This document shows, piece by piece, positions 11,401 through 23,606 of a stretch of 64,000 nt of DNA. The notes beneath the pieces are model-generated. The model saw only the letters and a program-made list of their open reading frames with translations. It had not been told where the DNA came from and did no database searches. Position numbers and translations under genes: made by a program. Origin of the DNA: Corticium candelabrum (taxonomy: Eukaryota; Porifera; Homoscleromorpha; Homosclerophorida; Plakinidae); the NCBI RefSeq assembly GCF_963422355.1, contig NC_085089.1, forward strand, positions 3,375,026 through 3,439,025, written 5' to 3'. The stretch's first letter is position 1; each line of letters opens with the position of its first letter.

Positions 11401-14400
11401 ACTGATTGTCTCCAGTTTATGAATAATTGGGAGACATATACCAAACACATAAAATTGCGCTTTAAGGCTGCGACTGCTTTTAAAAGGAACTCTCGCAAAA
11501 GTGCAAGTGGCATCGTGAAGATAGTACTAATCCTTTAGTAGCTATGGTGGTTAACGAAACTCTAGACAGACAAATAGATCACTCGTGGATGTTGCTGTAC
11601 AGGCTGTCAAGAATGGTCTACTGTACTGCGTTCAATTGTAGCAACAATGTCAAAGATCGCAAATGTAGTACCTTGTAGGAACTAAGACCTACCGAAACAG
11701 CGACTGGCGAAGCTTTGATTCCACAGAATCTCTTTGCATCACACCAGTCAAATGTCAAGCACTCAGGTTGTTTGCCGTTTTGCCTGAATCAAGTTCAGTG
11801 GAGCTTTCCAAGCTTGAAATGTCTTCAATGTCAATACAGTCTGGTTCAAAACCGTAGGGAAGCAGAGCCATGACAGTGCAGATGACACGTGCACAAAGAG
11901 TATAGGCTATTCATTTATTGTCATCTAAAATGAAGTCATTAAGGATGACATTCTGAAATTGGAGGTTCAATTTCTCTGTCCAGAAACAGTTTTATGAACA
12001 AAACGCTACTAGTAGAATCAGAGCGGTTAGTACTACTGTCTGAGTGTCAATTGTAGTTTTGACATTTCTTGCTGCATGGTCACCAAGGTTGAAGCAGAGT
12101 TTCCTAGAAAATATAAGTGGTGCAGTGCCAAATTTAATCAATTAATGTGATGGGGGTGGTGGAATGTGGCATCGAATGGAGACATTGACTTGCATTACGG
12201 TGGGTCAGTTCATCACACAGGCTTCTTTTGTTAAGTTTTAATTAATGAGAGTGTATTCAACTTTCTTTTCTACACTTTCAGTTTCACTTCACTTGATAAG
12301 TGTTGCTGTTACTGAATGTTTGTTTAACTAGGTTAGAAATTCACAGCTGGTGCAATCACTTCCCATATTAGCTATCAATAAGTATTTCTGTCCAGACATT
12401 AAACCTATAGAGAACTTGGTTTGACACCTTTTTGTTACCAACATTCTAGCTTTCAAAAAATGTGTTTGTGTCTCAGTTGAGACCAGCTGTGAACGGCACA
12501 ATCAATTTCAGAGGCAGTCCTTTTGTAGATATTCTCATGCAAGCTGTTAAGACGGGTTTTAATAGTTAATTTACTTTTCAGACAAATGTTCACTGAACAC
12601 ATAGTTGAAAATGCTTTTTATCGTACAGTTGGCTGTGCTGACGATTGCTTCAGCCAGCTTTTTAAAGTCGTTTGAAGAGACACGTTTGAAGCCAAGAGGA
12701 GCAATACATCTAGCGTTGTCACTGAGTGATAGTTCATACATGTACTCAAATAATGTATGCCACTCTTCTTGGAGTGTGTGTTGTAGATGACTATTCCACT
12801 TGGTGCAGACTGTTTCATAATCCATATCACATTATTCTATGCAGTGCAGGTATTGCTGTCCTAGTAGTAGTAATATAGTTACGTTACAATCTAGTATAAA
12901 TTTTATAGAGTCAAGATCTACTTAGTGAGGCTATTGTAGTTTGCTTGGATATAGAATTTGGGAGTGAGCACGGTTTGCTATCTCTTGGTTTACTTGATTT
13001 GGTAGCATCAAAGTAGTTTGATATACTTTTTCCTTTGCTGACATTACTGTTTGTTGTCCTGTACACTTTTACAATGAACATGTTGACTACCTCTTGCTCT
13101 GCATACACCCAGACTCTCTTCTGGCATGCTGTACACTTGTTCTGACAGACTGACATACACATGCTTAATACTTGTATGCACTTGTATCTGCTATCGTATA
13201 GTACAGTACTACTGTGTACTATAAAAAGAAAAACTAGGGGGAAGTTGAGAGAAGCTATACTAAGGTTCCTTGCCTTTGCAAGTGAGAGCAAGATACAATG
13301 ACACTTCTGATGCATTCTGATACTTCTTTGTCTTTTCATTGCTTAATTAAAGTGACACCACAACAGCAAATGAGCAGAAGCTGCATTATACACTCACAGG
13401 GCTCTAAAATACTTTTGTGCATCAGAGGGCTATTGCTGACCCCATCTTTGGTCAGCGGCATGCAGGTTTGCTTCATCTATGAATGTGAGGTCATGTTGAT
13501 GAACTTAAAGGACACCCTCACGCTCATGTTCACACGTGCTCACTTGTGGCAATCTGAAGTGGGGTAGCTCTTGCATCATAGCTATGGCACATAACGTATA
13601 ATCCAGTGCCCTGGCAAGAAAATCAGTTTCGATTGCCAGTATGTTCTTCTTAGAATATAGGTTGCGCATGCGCTATAATCAATGGAGCAAACTACTGCAA
13701 GGCTGTTGATTCAGGTGTTGATTGACGGAGACAGCAGCAGTGTAAGCTTTAAAAATTCAAGTTTTTGGTGGTTACTGTGAACTGGGTGCACCTGCTTACT
13801 CAGAGGAAGACATGAGTAGGGTACAGGAACGAGATGTGTGCTTTCCGGTTCACATTCATAGAGTAAGGAACCTCAATTTGGCTGAAAGTGCCAAAGTGCT
13901 TGTTGAATTTTACCAAACTCCAGTGTAGCAACCTCAAATTTGCAGAATTGAGGTTTGTGAGAACTATATCTATGGGGCCTATCTACATGGTTTTATTATG
14001 TAACCTCTTATTGCAATGTATTGATTCTTCCAGTTCAATGTATAGAAAAGATTTCAGTCAGCTTTTGCTTTGGTGCAAATTAGAGCACCCAAGATTTCAT
14101 GATTACTGATTGTTTGAATTAGTGCACCCAATTCAAATGTGATGACATGTGCGTGTGCTAGCATGAGCTTACCTCTTCAATTAACCACAGAGTGTCTCTT
14201 TTGTGTCACAATGGTTTGCTCAGCCATGCTGTGGTGCTTTGTAAACTGGCCCTAACAGTATGCTGACACAGGTCAATTGCTGCAACTGGCAAGAACAGAA
14301 ACAGAGTATTGACTTCTGACAATCGGTTGTCACTACTTGTTTGCTCATGTTTGCAAACATACACAAACAGGCAGGTTGGAGAATGAGCAAGTGGACAGAT

Positions 14401-17400
14401 GGATGAGTGGGAGGGTACTTGGATAGCTGGAGCCCTGTTATGGACATGTTCTCTAAAATATCACTTACGTATGCTGTACATTTTGCTATGGGACTTTTTG
14501 AGAAGTTACAATTGTGTTTAAATAACACAGAATTATGCATTGCGTGTTGGATGCATTGCTAATGCTTCATTTTACACAGAGCCTGATAAATCACAGCATG
14601 GGTCAGGTTTATGCCCTGGTTTTTGCATAGACATGCAGAGTCAGAAGTGCGAGTTGAGTGCACTGCTTCATATTCTTTCTATTTTTACTACGGTTGACAT
14701 CACCATTAACAAGAAGAAGCTATTGCCATCGATTTTGGCAAAATCATTTCATCCTTTGCTTGCGAGCAGCCTTTTTCCATGTAGTTGCTGCTTGTGTTTA
14801 TTCTATTCCTGTTTTTAGTCGTTTTCTAATAATGATTTACCGGGCAAAGAGGATGAGTTGCTGGTACCTGGCCATGTTTGATTTTTTAGTAAGTAGGACT
14901 ATACACATAGGACCAGGACTTGACTCTGCATTTGAAAGTGAGCTGAGCCCACAGCTTCAGACTTCAGCTCAGGTTGAATTTTTTACCATGTAAACACTCA
15001 AAAATAGTTCAGGCTAGAGTTGGACAATATTGCAAATTTCTGTGTACACAGCACTTAATTAAGGGTTATAACAGGAGCATGGTAATATTGCAACTGTTAT
15101 TATATTGTAAGTCACAGAGTTACGTAACTGTTTTACTACAAGGAAATTTTGTTGTTGTAGGTAAGAACGCTATTCTTTTTGATGGAGTTTTATGTGGATG
15201 TGGAACTGGTAGTGAAGGTACAGTACTGAGATTTAATTAATACTCTCTTGTGAATGCGGTAGATGCAACTGAAGCAGTGCCCTTTTATAGGAAAGTTTGT
15301 GTCATTGCCATTGCTACTATGGAATGGACTTTTATCAGTTGCAAGGCATTTGTTGGACTGGTTGCAGGTACAAAAATCACATGGAAACCCAATTTTTTTA
15401 CTTGCATTACTTTCTATAGGCAACATTTGACTGTAGAATTTCTAGACTAGACATTCCGTCTTACCATCTTGCCTACTTGGTTGCCAATTGGACTCGGTTT
15501 ACTTCAGGTAATTGTCAGTTTGTATATGTTTAACAATAGATGCAGTAGTTAATTAATTGTAAGTTTGACGCCGTCTTTAATCTAAACATTTGCTTTACAT
15601 GTTATATCAGCATTATGGGCTAGCATGCAGTGAGTGTGCAGCCAATGAACTAAGACTTTTGGTCAAACAAGCAATGCCAAGAGACACTGAGACTTACCAA
15701 TAATTTAATAAATAGAACGTATTGCACACTTTTATTTACTACTGAAGTAGGAAAGTTGCACAGTGAGTTTGCTTTATACAAGAACACTTGTTGACCTATC
15801 TTGGACATACGTGTATGATCTGCATGCATACGCACACAAATTTGTTGGCAGATCAGATTTTCTGATTACAATGAAAATTTGGCCAACTTACTGGTAGCAA
15901 TACATTGCTGTGTGTATCTGTATTAGATGTCTTGTTTAGTACACTTTTATCTCCCTTACTCAGACTTCTAAATGTGGGCATTTGTGTTTACTGGACACTT
16001 CCATCCGTTTCAGCATGGGTGCAATGCAAAACTTTGACTTTGTTTAAATGTATATTCATTCATGTATACATGTAATTATGGCTAAATGCGCTGAGTGGAT
16101 ATGTTTCTGACTCGCAACATTTCTTATTACTGGACACCTTTGTTTCCAAAAATGCTTGGATAAGAGAGGTAAGAGTTTTGTAGGAATTTATTACTTCTAA
16201 ACTTGCATTTAGTTCAGGAACACTCTTTGTGTCATTGGATGTCTAGTGTTTAAACTGTCCATTATGAAGGCACCAATGACGAGATGATAGCCAAAGGAAA
16301 CGAAGCAGAGAGACTGTAATATGTCATTTGGTACTTATTAAAGTTTGTTAAACTTGTAAATGTTTGATTGGGATCTTTCTTTAAAGGGCAGAAAGAGAAA
16401 AAGGGAGTAGTTTTCCAATCAAACAGTATCTTCGATAGGAATCGAACACACTCATGCGCACACTGTAGGCTTTATGTATGCCTTTGTTCTTGTTGTTTGT
16501 TCTTTTCTTGTGCACTGCACTTATTTGACAAATTTTTAAGGACTGCTTCAGCAGAAAGCTGATCATTCTATGCCATGCATCTACAAAAAACATTTACATC
16601 TTGTGATTGAGTTTTTCCTGCTTTTTGTCTTTCCAAGCTTACAGCCAAACCAGAAAGACTGAAGAGGTTTCTAAGCTTTCAGGAGAGAGAGAGTGACATC
16701 AATTAAACAGTGTAACCAAACTTTCCAGTCTTTCTTTCTCCAGAATGGTTTCAATTGAATATACCATAGACTTATGTCTTAAAATGATTTGATAGTATAT
16801 AGAAGGTTTTCTTGCAGAGCACAGATAGAGCACTAACATGTCATTAACTACCTTTCACATAGACAAGTCTGCATATATTTTTAACTTTACTGTGCTGATA
16901 CTAAGATTCACATTCATTTATACATCCATCAAGATTACTTTGTGACATATGGCATTTTCTGAATCAACAATGAGCAGTCGTCTGTGTATAGTGCTAGTTT
17001 CAAATTTTGTTGTCTCACAAGGACAGAGACGTCAACTCATGTTATAGATAGTACAGATTGGGTTGTCAAAGGATTAAAAGTCAGTCTGTACAACTCAGTT
17101 TTGCAACTTCTGCAATAGGTTCTGTAGTGCCATTGAGAATAGATGCAAGAACTGAAAAGTGTAAATGTATGATTAGGCCAGTTCGAATAAATGTTATGCT
17201 TGAAGTTTTTGACATGGAATCCAGGCCAACTTATCAAAATATAAATATGATGACATGGCATTTAGCGATTATGCAGTTTTTTGTGCTGCCTACAGGCAGA
17301 GAGAGAGAGAGAGAGAGGGAGGGAGGGAGGGAGGGAGGGAGGGAGGGAGGGAGGGAGGGAGGGAGGGGAGGGAGGGAGGGAGGGAGGGAGGGGAGGGAGG

Positions 17401-20286
17401 GAGGGAGGGAGGGAGGGGAGGGAGGGAGGGAGGGAGGGGAGGGAGGGAGGGGAGGGAGGGAGGGAGGGAGGGAAGGGAGGGAGGGAGGGGAGGGAGGGAA
17501 GGGAGGGAGGGAGGGATGGAGGGAAGGGAGGGATGGAGGGAAGGGAGGGATGGAGGGAAGGGAGGGATGGAGGGAAGGGAGGGATGGAGGGAAGGGAGGG
17601 AAGGGGATCGAGAGGGAGAGGGAGAGCACTAAACAAAAATGCACTAATATCGAGCAGATGTGGAAACAGACACTGGATTGCATGCTGCTATCACTTGCGC
17701 AGTCATTAATGAATACCTATTTGCAGTATGTATGTAATACCAGTATCAAAGCTTTCTACTAGATATTGTGAATGGACACATCAAAATTTTACGTTTATTT
17801 TGGTCAAGCTCAAAACTTGACCAGTGATTCCAAGCATCAAATTTTTATTGGTCTGGCCTTGGTTAGTTTCTAGGAAATAGTATATAAATAATCTGTCACT
17901 ATGACTATACCTGCATAATACAGCCACGTATTTAATCAGGTTCATGTACTATTTGACCTTGATATTGCGACGAGCGACCATCAATTGTGGGTCTCAAGTT
18001 GTCAACCTTCACATCACCATCTATACCCGACTGCTTCTAATGTTTTTCAAGTAATATTCTTTTTGAAAATGTTACCCTAAAAATTATAAGATAATAAGAA
18101 ATATTTTTTTGACCTCAAAAATTGCCATATGTCTGGGCTTTTGCCTTTGCGCATGCGCATGAAACATTATAAAAAATGACCACTAGATGGAAGTCTACAG
18201 CTCAAGAGTAGAGAGTCAACTGGCAAAACCCTTTTGTTGCAGTGTTGTACTGAGCGTCATTGAGAGACTACATAGACCTTGTATGGACGAAGAAAGTTAC
18301 TACCTCTGGAGCATCATGAAAAGGGAACTTTGTTTTCTGATGTTGTATTTGACACTGATGGCCAGCCACAAAATTACAACATATGACATTGTGTAGAGAT
18401 GAACTAGAACTGTTTAGAGAATTGAATCAACTTGATAGAATAATTAAATTCAAATTATTTTGGAGCCTCAAAAAGAATTATTATTCTTGAAAACATTTTA
18501 GAAGCTGTAGCTTGCATTTCATAGACAGCCAATAATTTGCAGCAGAGCCTCCTGTAGTTGCTAACAGTGTGCTAGTTGAATAGTTCTGCATGGCCTGAAG
18601 GTACTCCAGTAAAACCTGTCTAATGCAATCACCTTCTAGTGTTTAAATTCTTCCATTGTCTTTTTGGGAAATTTTATACAATTGAGACTGGACTTTGCAA
18701 TAGCTAAATGATTCGTAAGTGTGTGGCAGTCAATTCAATTTGTATTAGTTGTACTAGTCAAGATTCTGTTTCTTTTTATTTCAATACTTTTGAATATCAA
18801 CACTATAAATTTCTATGTAATTGTAATTTTAGGCATTTACTGAAGTGTTTGTCATCTGCATTTCTTTAATTCCTATGGTGACAATCCACACAATGTGGCA
18901 ATCCTTACCACTTCATAAACCTGGCAAATTTCTAATTGATTAATTGTGCAATAATTGTAATTTCTTATTCGAGAGCAAAGAGTAGCTTTGTTTTTGCTTT
19001 ACTAAAAAGTTTGGTGTTTTCTTCCATGCAGATTTACTTATAATTGTACTTTGCTAATAACTTTTACCCTCAACACCTCTATGGTTAGCGTGAACTTTTA
19101 TTTGTTTTTCGAGCATTTTGTGGTAGTCTAGGTATTGTCTGTCTGTGTGGTTATCTGTCTGCATGATTGTATGATATTGACATTGATGATTGTGTCTGTA
19201 GACAAGCTGAGGAATTTGAAGTTATGCTTTAGTCCCAGCAGGCATGTTATTGATCAAGGACTCAACCAGATTACTATGACAGTTGAGCATAAGGATGCAA
19301 AGGCTTTACTAGCAAGGTGCTCATTAGGTCTATTTTGTGAATGAGGAGTAGTACAATATTTCTCTGATTTGTCTATTACATGTAGTATTCACAGTGACAT
19401 GGACACAGAGTTGACTGAAGAAGAAGCAGAAAGTATGTGTTGTATGCGTACTGAACAGGAGCAACATTTGTGATAGTATCAATACTACTTATTGTTATTT
19501 AGGATTTATGTTGGCTCTTTCTGGTCATATTCGCGATATCTTGAAAATTCGAGTTGATGTGTGTCGATTATTCATTAAAAAATTATCAGATTTACAGTTG
19601 CATTGCTGAATGTGTGTTACAGATGATGACACTTAATTGTGTGACAACCTGTGTCGCTAAAGTGTCTTCTAATGGAGTCCTGACGGTAAGGAACTTTACT
19701 GCCATTGCTGCTACATAGTTACAATTGTGCAATAGTAAACTAGCTATAACGAATGAATTGTTTGATTGGAGGAGTTTGTAGAACATGATTTTATGGTTTC
19801 TCTATGTATACAAGTGGTAACCTTATAATTATTCATTTGTCCAACTCTTTTTTGTTGTTGTATACTTGTTTGTTTGTTTGTGTGTTTGTTTGTGTGTCTG
19901 TCTTTCTGCCTGTTCATCTGTCTGTTTGCTTGTCTGGGTATGTTACATAGTATTTGTAGTTACTCATACATTACACCTTCATATGCTATTATTCACCAAG
20001 TGTGATGAATTGAACTACATAGTTAATTTATTTAATGGGTGATGTAGAATAAGTGTCACATTCACTTACATAAAATGCTCACATAACAGTTTCTGGACAT
20101 TCACAGTTTATTCATTATGGTGGAAAAGGAATTGATCATAACAAATGGCAAACTAAAGTGAAAAACTGACCAGTATGGAGAAAGCTTATCAATGCCAAAG
20201 CCATGAACAGTTAACTATCAAGTTATGCCAAACTTATGAACAGTCATAGTCGTGTTGACTGACTGCTTGATGATGATGACGATGAC

Positions 20287-20338
<52 letters not shown>

Positions 20339-20851
20339 GTGTTGAGAGGAGGGCATAAGTGTTATAAATTTATCCAATTTGTTATTCACACCCATTGTGA
20401 GGACTGTAAAAAGAATCATGTTTGTGCTGTAGGAATCAATGAATACTAAGGCTTTTCACTTTCTTGTGGAAGGGAAAGCTAAAGAAAGTGTACAGCAGGG
20501 GTGCATTAGCTTAGCTTAATTAAACAAGTGGTGTATGTCATTGATAGTCTCAACAGAATTCTTGCCAGTTTGCACACATATGCCTTCACCCACTACAGAC
20601 TTGCTCATGAGTCTACATGTAGTCACAGACACAACTGAACTGGTTAGAGAAGAGTTTCTTGCCTTAAATTTAGATTGGCACTAATTAGACTTAAATTAAT
20701 GGTTGAGTCATGACGACACTATTGGAAGTGTGTATACTACTACAAATAGATGTACAAATAGATCTCATAATTGTTAAAATGTCAACAGGTATTCAGTCAA
20801 GAACATGTCCTTCAAATGCTGGAGTTTCTTACAAATGTTGCTGGTTGTTAG
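5498..20851 (+). CDS. CENPL: Centromere protein L (CENP-L), 11 exons
   Basis: Exons: 5498-5612, 5692-5847, 10956-11243, 15161-15217, 15291-15367, 15420-15507, 19202-19316, 19386-19432, 19503-19558, 19623-19685, 20789-20851. All have GT-AG borders and compatible phases, giving 374 residues (human CENPL is about 344). CENP-L pairs with CENP-N in the constitutive centromere-associated network at the inner kinetochore. Diagnostic stretches are KWNVYSVSLLYNL with LGSYSRSL in exon 3, VSLPLLLWNG in exon 5, WLQATFDC across exons 5-6, EHKDAKALLASIHSDMDTEL in exons 7-8 and EEEAERFMLALSGHI in exons 8-9; these align with the conserved C-terminal half of vertebrate CENP-L. The N-terminal about 90 residues are basic and Ser/Thr/Pro-rich, also as in CENP-L, and their identity rests on phase and context. 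Exon 2 could instead begin at 5695. Introns 2, 3 and 6 are 3.7-5.1 kb and carry mobile DNA. Confidence 0.85.
7000..7226. mobile_element. Foldback element with ~97-bp inverted arms
   Basis: The left arm (about 7000-7096) and the right arm (about 7130-7226) are near-perfect reverse complements separated by about 33 bp. Shared blocks include AAGTAACAGAAACAAGATCT and CCAGACATCATTAGTGAAT. Non-coding, in CENPL intron 2. Such structures are typical of non-autonomous TIR transposons; the family is not assigned. Confidence 0.8.
7554..7616 (+). repeat. 27-bp tandem repeat, two copies plus a partial
   Basis: The unit CTCTGCATGCCAAAAACAAT plus GATCAGA occurs at 7554-7580 and 7581-7607, then a partial third copy begins. 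It lies inside the 7314-8032 element. Confidence 0.9.
7722..7800 (+). mobile_element. Possible tRNA-derived SINE relic
   Basis: A TAGTCGAGCGG stretch followed by GGTTAGACTAGGTAGCGGTC resembles the D-arm/box A region of a Leu- or Ser-type tRNA. About 40 bp downstream, AGTTGTGGTTTTATGTC resembles a mutated box B. No acceptor stem closes, so this is not a functional tRNA. Confidence 0.3.
9384..9854 (-). mobile_element. Tigger/pogo transposase N-terminal relic
   Basis: From 9854 leftward the minus strand encodes MPKRYRSFTVEYKLSIVEWH, a psq-type helix-turn-helix start, which runs into a stop near 9726. From 9659 to 9384 it encodes a CENP-B-type DNA-binding segment containing SNGWLVGWKQRFNVGLRRK. 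Both belong to the DNA-binding half of pogo/Tigger transposases. The catalytic DDE domain is absent, so the copy is dead. It lies antisense in CENPL intron 2. Confidence 0.7.
10040..10620 (+). mobile_element. Tc1/mariner transposase relic
   Basis: After frame shifts this reads VEKWADIVFSNESNIML, the Tc1 block around the first catalytic Asp (here Asn-Glu-Ser, where the family has Asp-Glu-Ser), then GPPVFIEGGETGQKYNSTF and NAVIHYAMVVIEW from the following DDE region. Stops and frameshifts break it throughout. It lies in CENPL intron 2, just before exon 3. Confidence 0.65.
11244..15160. other. CENPL intron 3, mostly unassigned
   Basis: A 3.9-kb intron. Two minus-strand open stretches look mildly protein-like: 12825-12571 (84 codons) and 13075-12911 (ends ISNYFDATKSSKPRDSKP and onward). 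They could be exons of a nested gene or an old insertion, but no splice chain joining them without stops was found. The rest is AT-rich with no recognised feature. Confidence 0.35.
17295..17630 (+). repeat. GGGA/GGGAGG homopurine minisatellite
   Basis: A (GA)n start leads into about 300 bp of GGGA and GGGAGG units. There is no pyrimidine until about 17516, after which GGGATGGAGGGAAG units repeat. It lies in CENPL intron 6 on the coding strand. The long Gly/Arg/Glu or Pro/Leu/Ser open frames across it are artefacts of the repeat. Confidence 0.95.
20268..20339 (+). repeat. (GAT)n trinucleotide repeat
   Basis: About 22 GAT units with two GAC interruptions near the start, in CENPL intron 10. Poly-His and poly-Met frames over it are not genes. 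Confidence 0.95.
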
Positions 20852-22638
20852 AATTGTAAGTATCAGACAGTACTCATACTTGCTGCATGTTGCTTCGTAG
20901 CACTGCCATACAGACAAAGTAGATAGTGAAATGTGGCTTTCTTTGTGCAGCTATTAAGTAAATCATAAAGTGAAACGTGTTACTGTCAGAGTGTCTTACA
21001 GGGCCTTTTTCACAGCCTCTGTTCATGTGTACTGCTTCAGAATAAGTGTAGTATAAATTGAAAATTGTTCTTCTAATTGCATAGCAGCTCTTGAAAGTGA
21101 TAGTTGTTAGGACACCTACAATCAGTCTTTGTGTCTATTTGATGCTGGTTTACTAATGGCTCTCTAATGCTTAATTTTTTTAGCTATAACTTGTGATGGT
21201 TTATGCATGGTGTCACTCATATGGGTGTAGTGACCGCAATCAATATCACAACTTCATACCAACACGTCGGGGAGGGGGGGCTGTTGCATGAATGGCATGA
21301 CACTGCTGGGTGTGATGTTGATCTGTTGGTGGACCAAACAAATCCTGTATGGTGGTGGGTGCTGGTTTTTACTTTTGGAGAGGTCTGGTCATGGTATTTT
21401 TCTCATTTTGTTATGTGTCAATTTGATCTATCAAACAGAAACATATAGTTTGAGGCAACTGTGAGATTCATGCATTCTCCAACACAAAAGTGGATAGGTG
21501 ATAGATATGTATAACAAGATTATTTTACAGTGGCTACAGTTGGTATTTACCCCAATCCTAATCCAGTTATTGACATCACATGGTGAGTAATTTATAACAT
21601 TGTAGTATTTACCTACTTTGTCAAGCTGACATTGTTATTTAATGTTCTTTATTTAGTTCTAGATGTACATCGTGACAATTGTTGACTGTATTCAAAGCTC
21701 TGTGTATCTGCCTGCCTGCCTGTCTGTCTGTCTGTCTGTCTCTCTGTCTGTCTGTCTGTCTGTCAATACATATATTTGAACAATGATAACTACAATAAAC
21801 ATCAGCAGCAAGATAGGAATAAAGTTCTTACTACATGAAATAAACCTAAAAGATAGTCTAGTCCTCAATAGGGGACCAACACTAGTAGTCATTTGTCTAG
21901 CAAACAACTGAACTGGTCTACATCGCTGAGGCTTTCATCTTCATTAGACAGTGAGGAGACCTTCTTCTGTCTGTCTGTGTGTCTGTTTGTCAAATCTTCA
22001 TATACATCAAAGCTTAGCTAATTAATACAGGTGAAACTAAAGTAACAGCTAATGCGTGTCACACTACATAACAAATACATAGAACTATTTAGCTCCCCTA
22101 TGGAGCCTATAAGCCAACACCTAGTTTACTGAATTTAAAATGAACAACATCTAGTTCTAGACTCTGGCCAGCTTTCTGTCCATGCGTTACTCTAATCATC
22201 TTCCTAGCCATCACCGAGGCATTGCAACGCCTGCTGACAATTTAAATAAGCGTCTGTCTGTCCGTCCGTCTTTGCGTGCGTGTGTGGCTTTGCATGTTAG
22301 AAGATCGTAACCCTAGACGGGTCTACTCTCTAGGGTACTGCAGAGCCTACTGGCGAGCCTTGGTGTCCAGTCTCAACGTTGTGCCAGTGCCATACTTCAG
22401 CCAAGCTCCAGGATAACAGTCAGCGCGGGCAGGGCACTTACGGGAGACTCCGTCCTTGGGCTGGGAAGCTAAGCGGCATGTCACTAAGCGGCATATCTTT
22501 GCAGTCTAGCTAGAGAATGCAAGAGCGTCGGAATCCGAGGTCATGTGGTCGTTGCCATGGCAATTGCACAGTGATTGCTGCCCGATCCTAGCTGTTGTTT
22601 TACCTTACACGCTTACCTACGGACCTAATTACTATTCT
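20852..22638. other. Intergenic, CENPL downstream region
   Basis: Holds a (CTGT)n run at about 21708-21762 and further CTGTCTGTCCGTCC tracts near 22252-22270. No coding exon was recognised. The GC-richer stretch 22300-22540 may be promoter of the following gene or an old repeat. Confidence 0.5.
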
Positions 22639-23079
22639 ATGGAAAGGACACAGTCTGTTTTATCTTCGAGCGACGAAAGTACCCCTACAGATGGCGATTT
22701 GGAGGAGCTCGTTGTTACCGACTCAGAGGGTCACTCTTCAGAAGAAGAGCAACCAGTTGTAACAGCAGAAGGAGATGGGCCTTACGAAAAAGCGGTTAAA
22801 TATCTCGAGAAGCACAAAATTATATCTTTGTTTCAGGTATAGAGTTGTCATAGATCTGTAGCTTGCATTGTGAATTGTTCATGCATCAGCTGGCCATTGA
22901 CGAGTTTGTGGTATATGCTTGTTTTGCAACAGACTCTAACGACTACTATCGTTCAAAAGAAACCTGAAGACCCATTACAATTTCTAGCAGACGAAGTGAC
23001 GCGATTAAAATCCGAAAGGAATGAGGACTCATGTAATGAGCCTAGAAATGACAATGAACAAACGTTGTTAGTTGTGTAG
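22639..23079 (+). CDS. Small protein with Dpy-30/RIIa-like docking segment, 2 exons
   Basis: Exons 22639-22836 and 22933-23079 join in phase 0 to give 114 residues. The N-terminal 48 residues are acidic and Ser-rich (SSSDESTPTDG, SEGHSSEEE). Residues about 49-90 form two short helices containing YEKAVKYLEKHKIISLFQ then KKPEDPLQFLADEV, the pattern of Dpy-30/RIIa-type dimerisation-docking domains in ciliary and testis proteins such as TEX55, AK7 and AK8. The C-terminal about 25 residues are polar and probably disordered. An in-frame ATG at 22543 would add 32 residues; I chose 22639 because the charged sequence starts there. The orthologue is uncertain. Confidence 0.65.
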
Positions 23080-23384
23080 AATGACATGACTTAGACATAC
23101 ATTCTTGATATTAGAAAGAGAAACCATTGACTGCTAACTATCCAAGTTCAATGATTTCAAGGTTCAAACATAGGATGAATTACTGTGACTTTATAGATAC
23201 TAGCTGTCTACGGTATATATCGTTGCGTGTCTAGCTAAATGGAATTGAAGTATGCCTAGACATGGACTCGTATTTTGATCTTCTAGACAATTGTAGTTTG
23301 AAAAATATAGAATGAGAAGAAAGATGTTTGTATTTAGTAAAAAAGCTGCAAAAGCCAGCTCTGACTGCTTTCGTACTGTACGTA

Positions 23385-23535
23385 TGATACGGACCAAATG
23401 CGAATCCAGACCGTTCGCGAATGGGCTAGACCATTTACGAATTTGTACTATACGGGCTAGACGGTGAACGCAAGCCAGACCGTTTGCAAATCTAGGCTGC
23501 TCGCAAATGGGCTAGACCATTTGCAAATTTGCATA
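23385..23535 (+). repeat. Left terminal inverted repeat of the Ginger-like element
   Basis: About 150 bp built from alternating subrepeats: CAGACCGTTCGCGAAT / CAGACCGTTTGCAAAT and GGGCTAGACCATTT(A/G)C(G/A)AATT. The repeated motifs probably bind the transposase (inference). Confidence 0.8.
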
Positions 23536-23606
23536 CGTATACCGGCAAGACGATTTGCCAATGGCCAGTGCGCTGCGTGAAATTTGGCGCGAGATATAAT
23601 CGTAGT

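Noticed and set aside
15249..15290. Acceptor at 15263 for CENPL exon 5
   Set aside because: It places the exon in a frame that loses the SLPLLLWNG-to-TFDC continuity or breaks phase with exon 4; the acceptor before 15291 satisfies both.
17058..17762. Long Gly/Glu/Arg- and Pro/Leu/Ser-rich open frames on both strands
   Set aside because: They are translations of the GGGA repeat in several frames; no start context or conservation supports a protein.
20234..20449. Poly-His and poly-Met open frames
   Set aside because: Produced by the GAT repeat in a CENPL intron.
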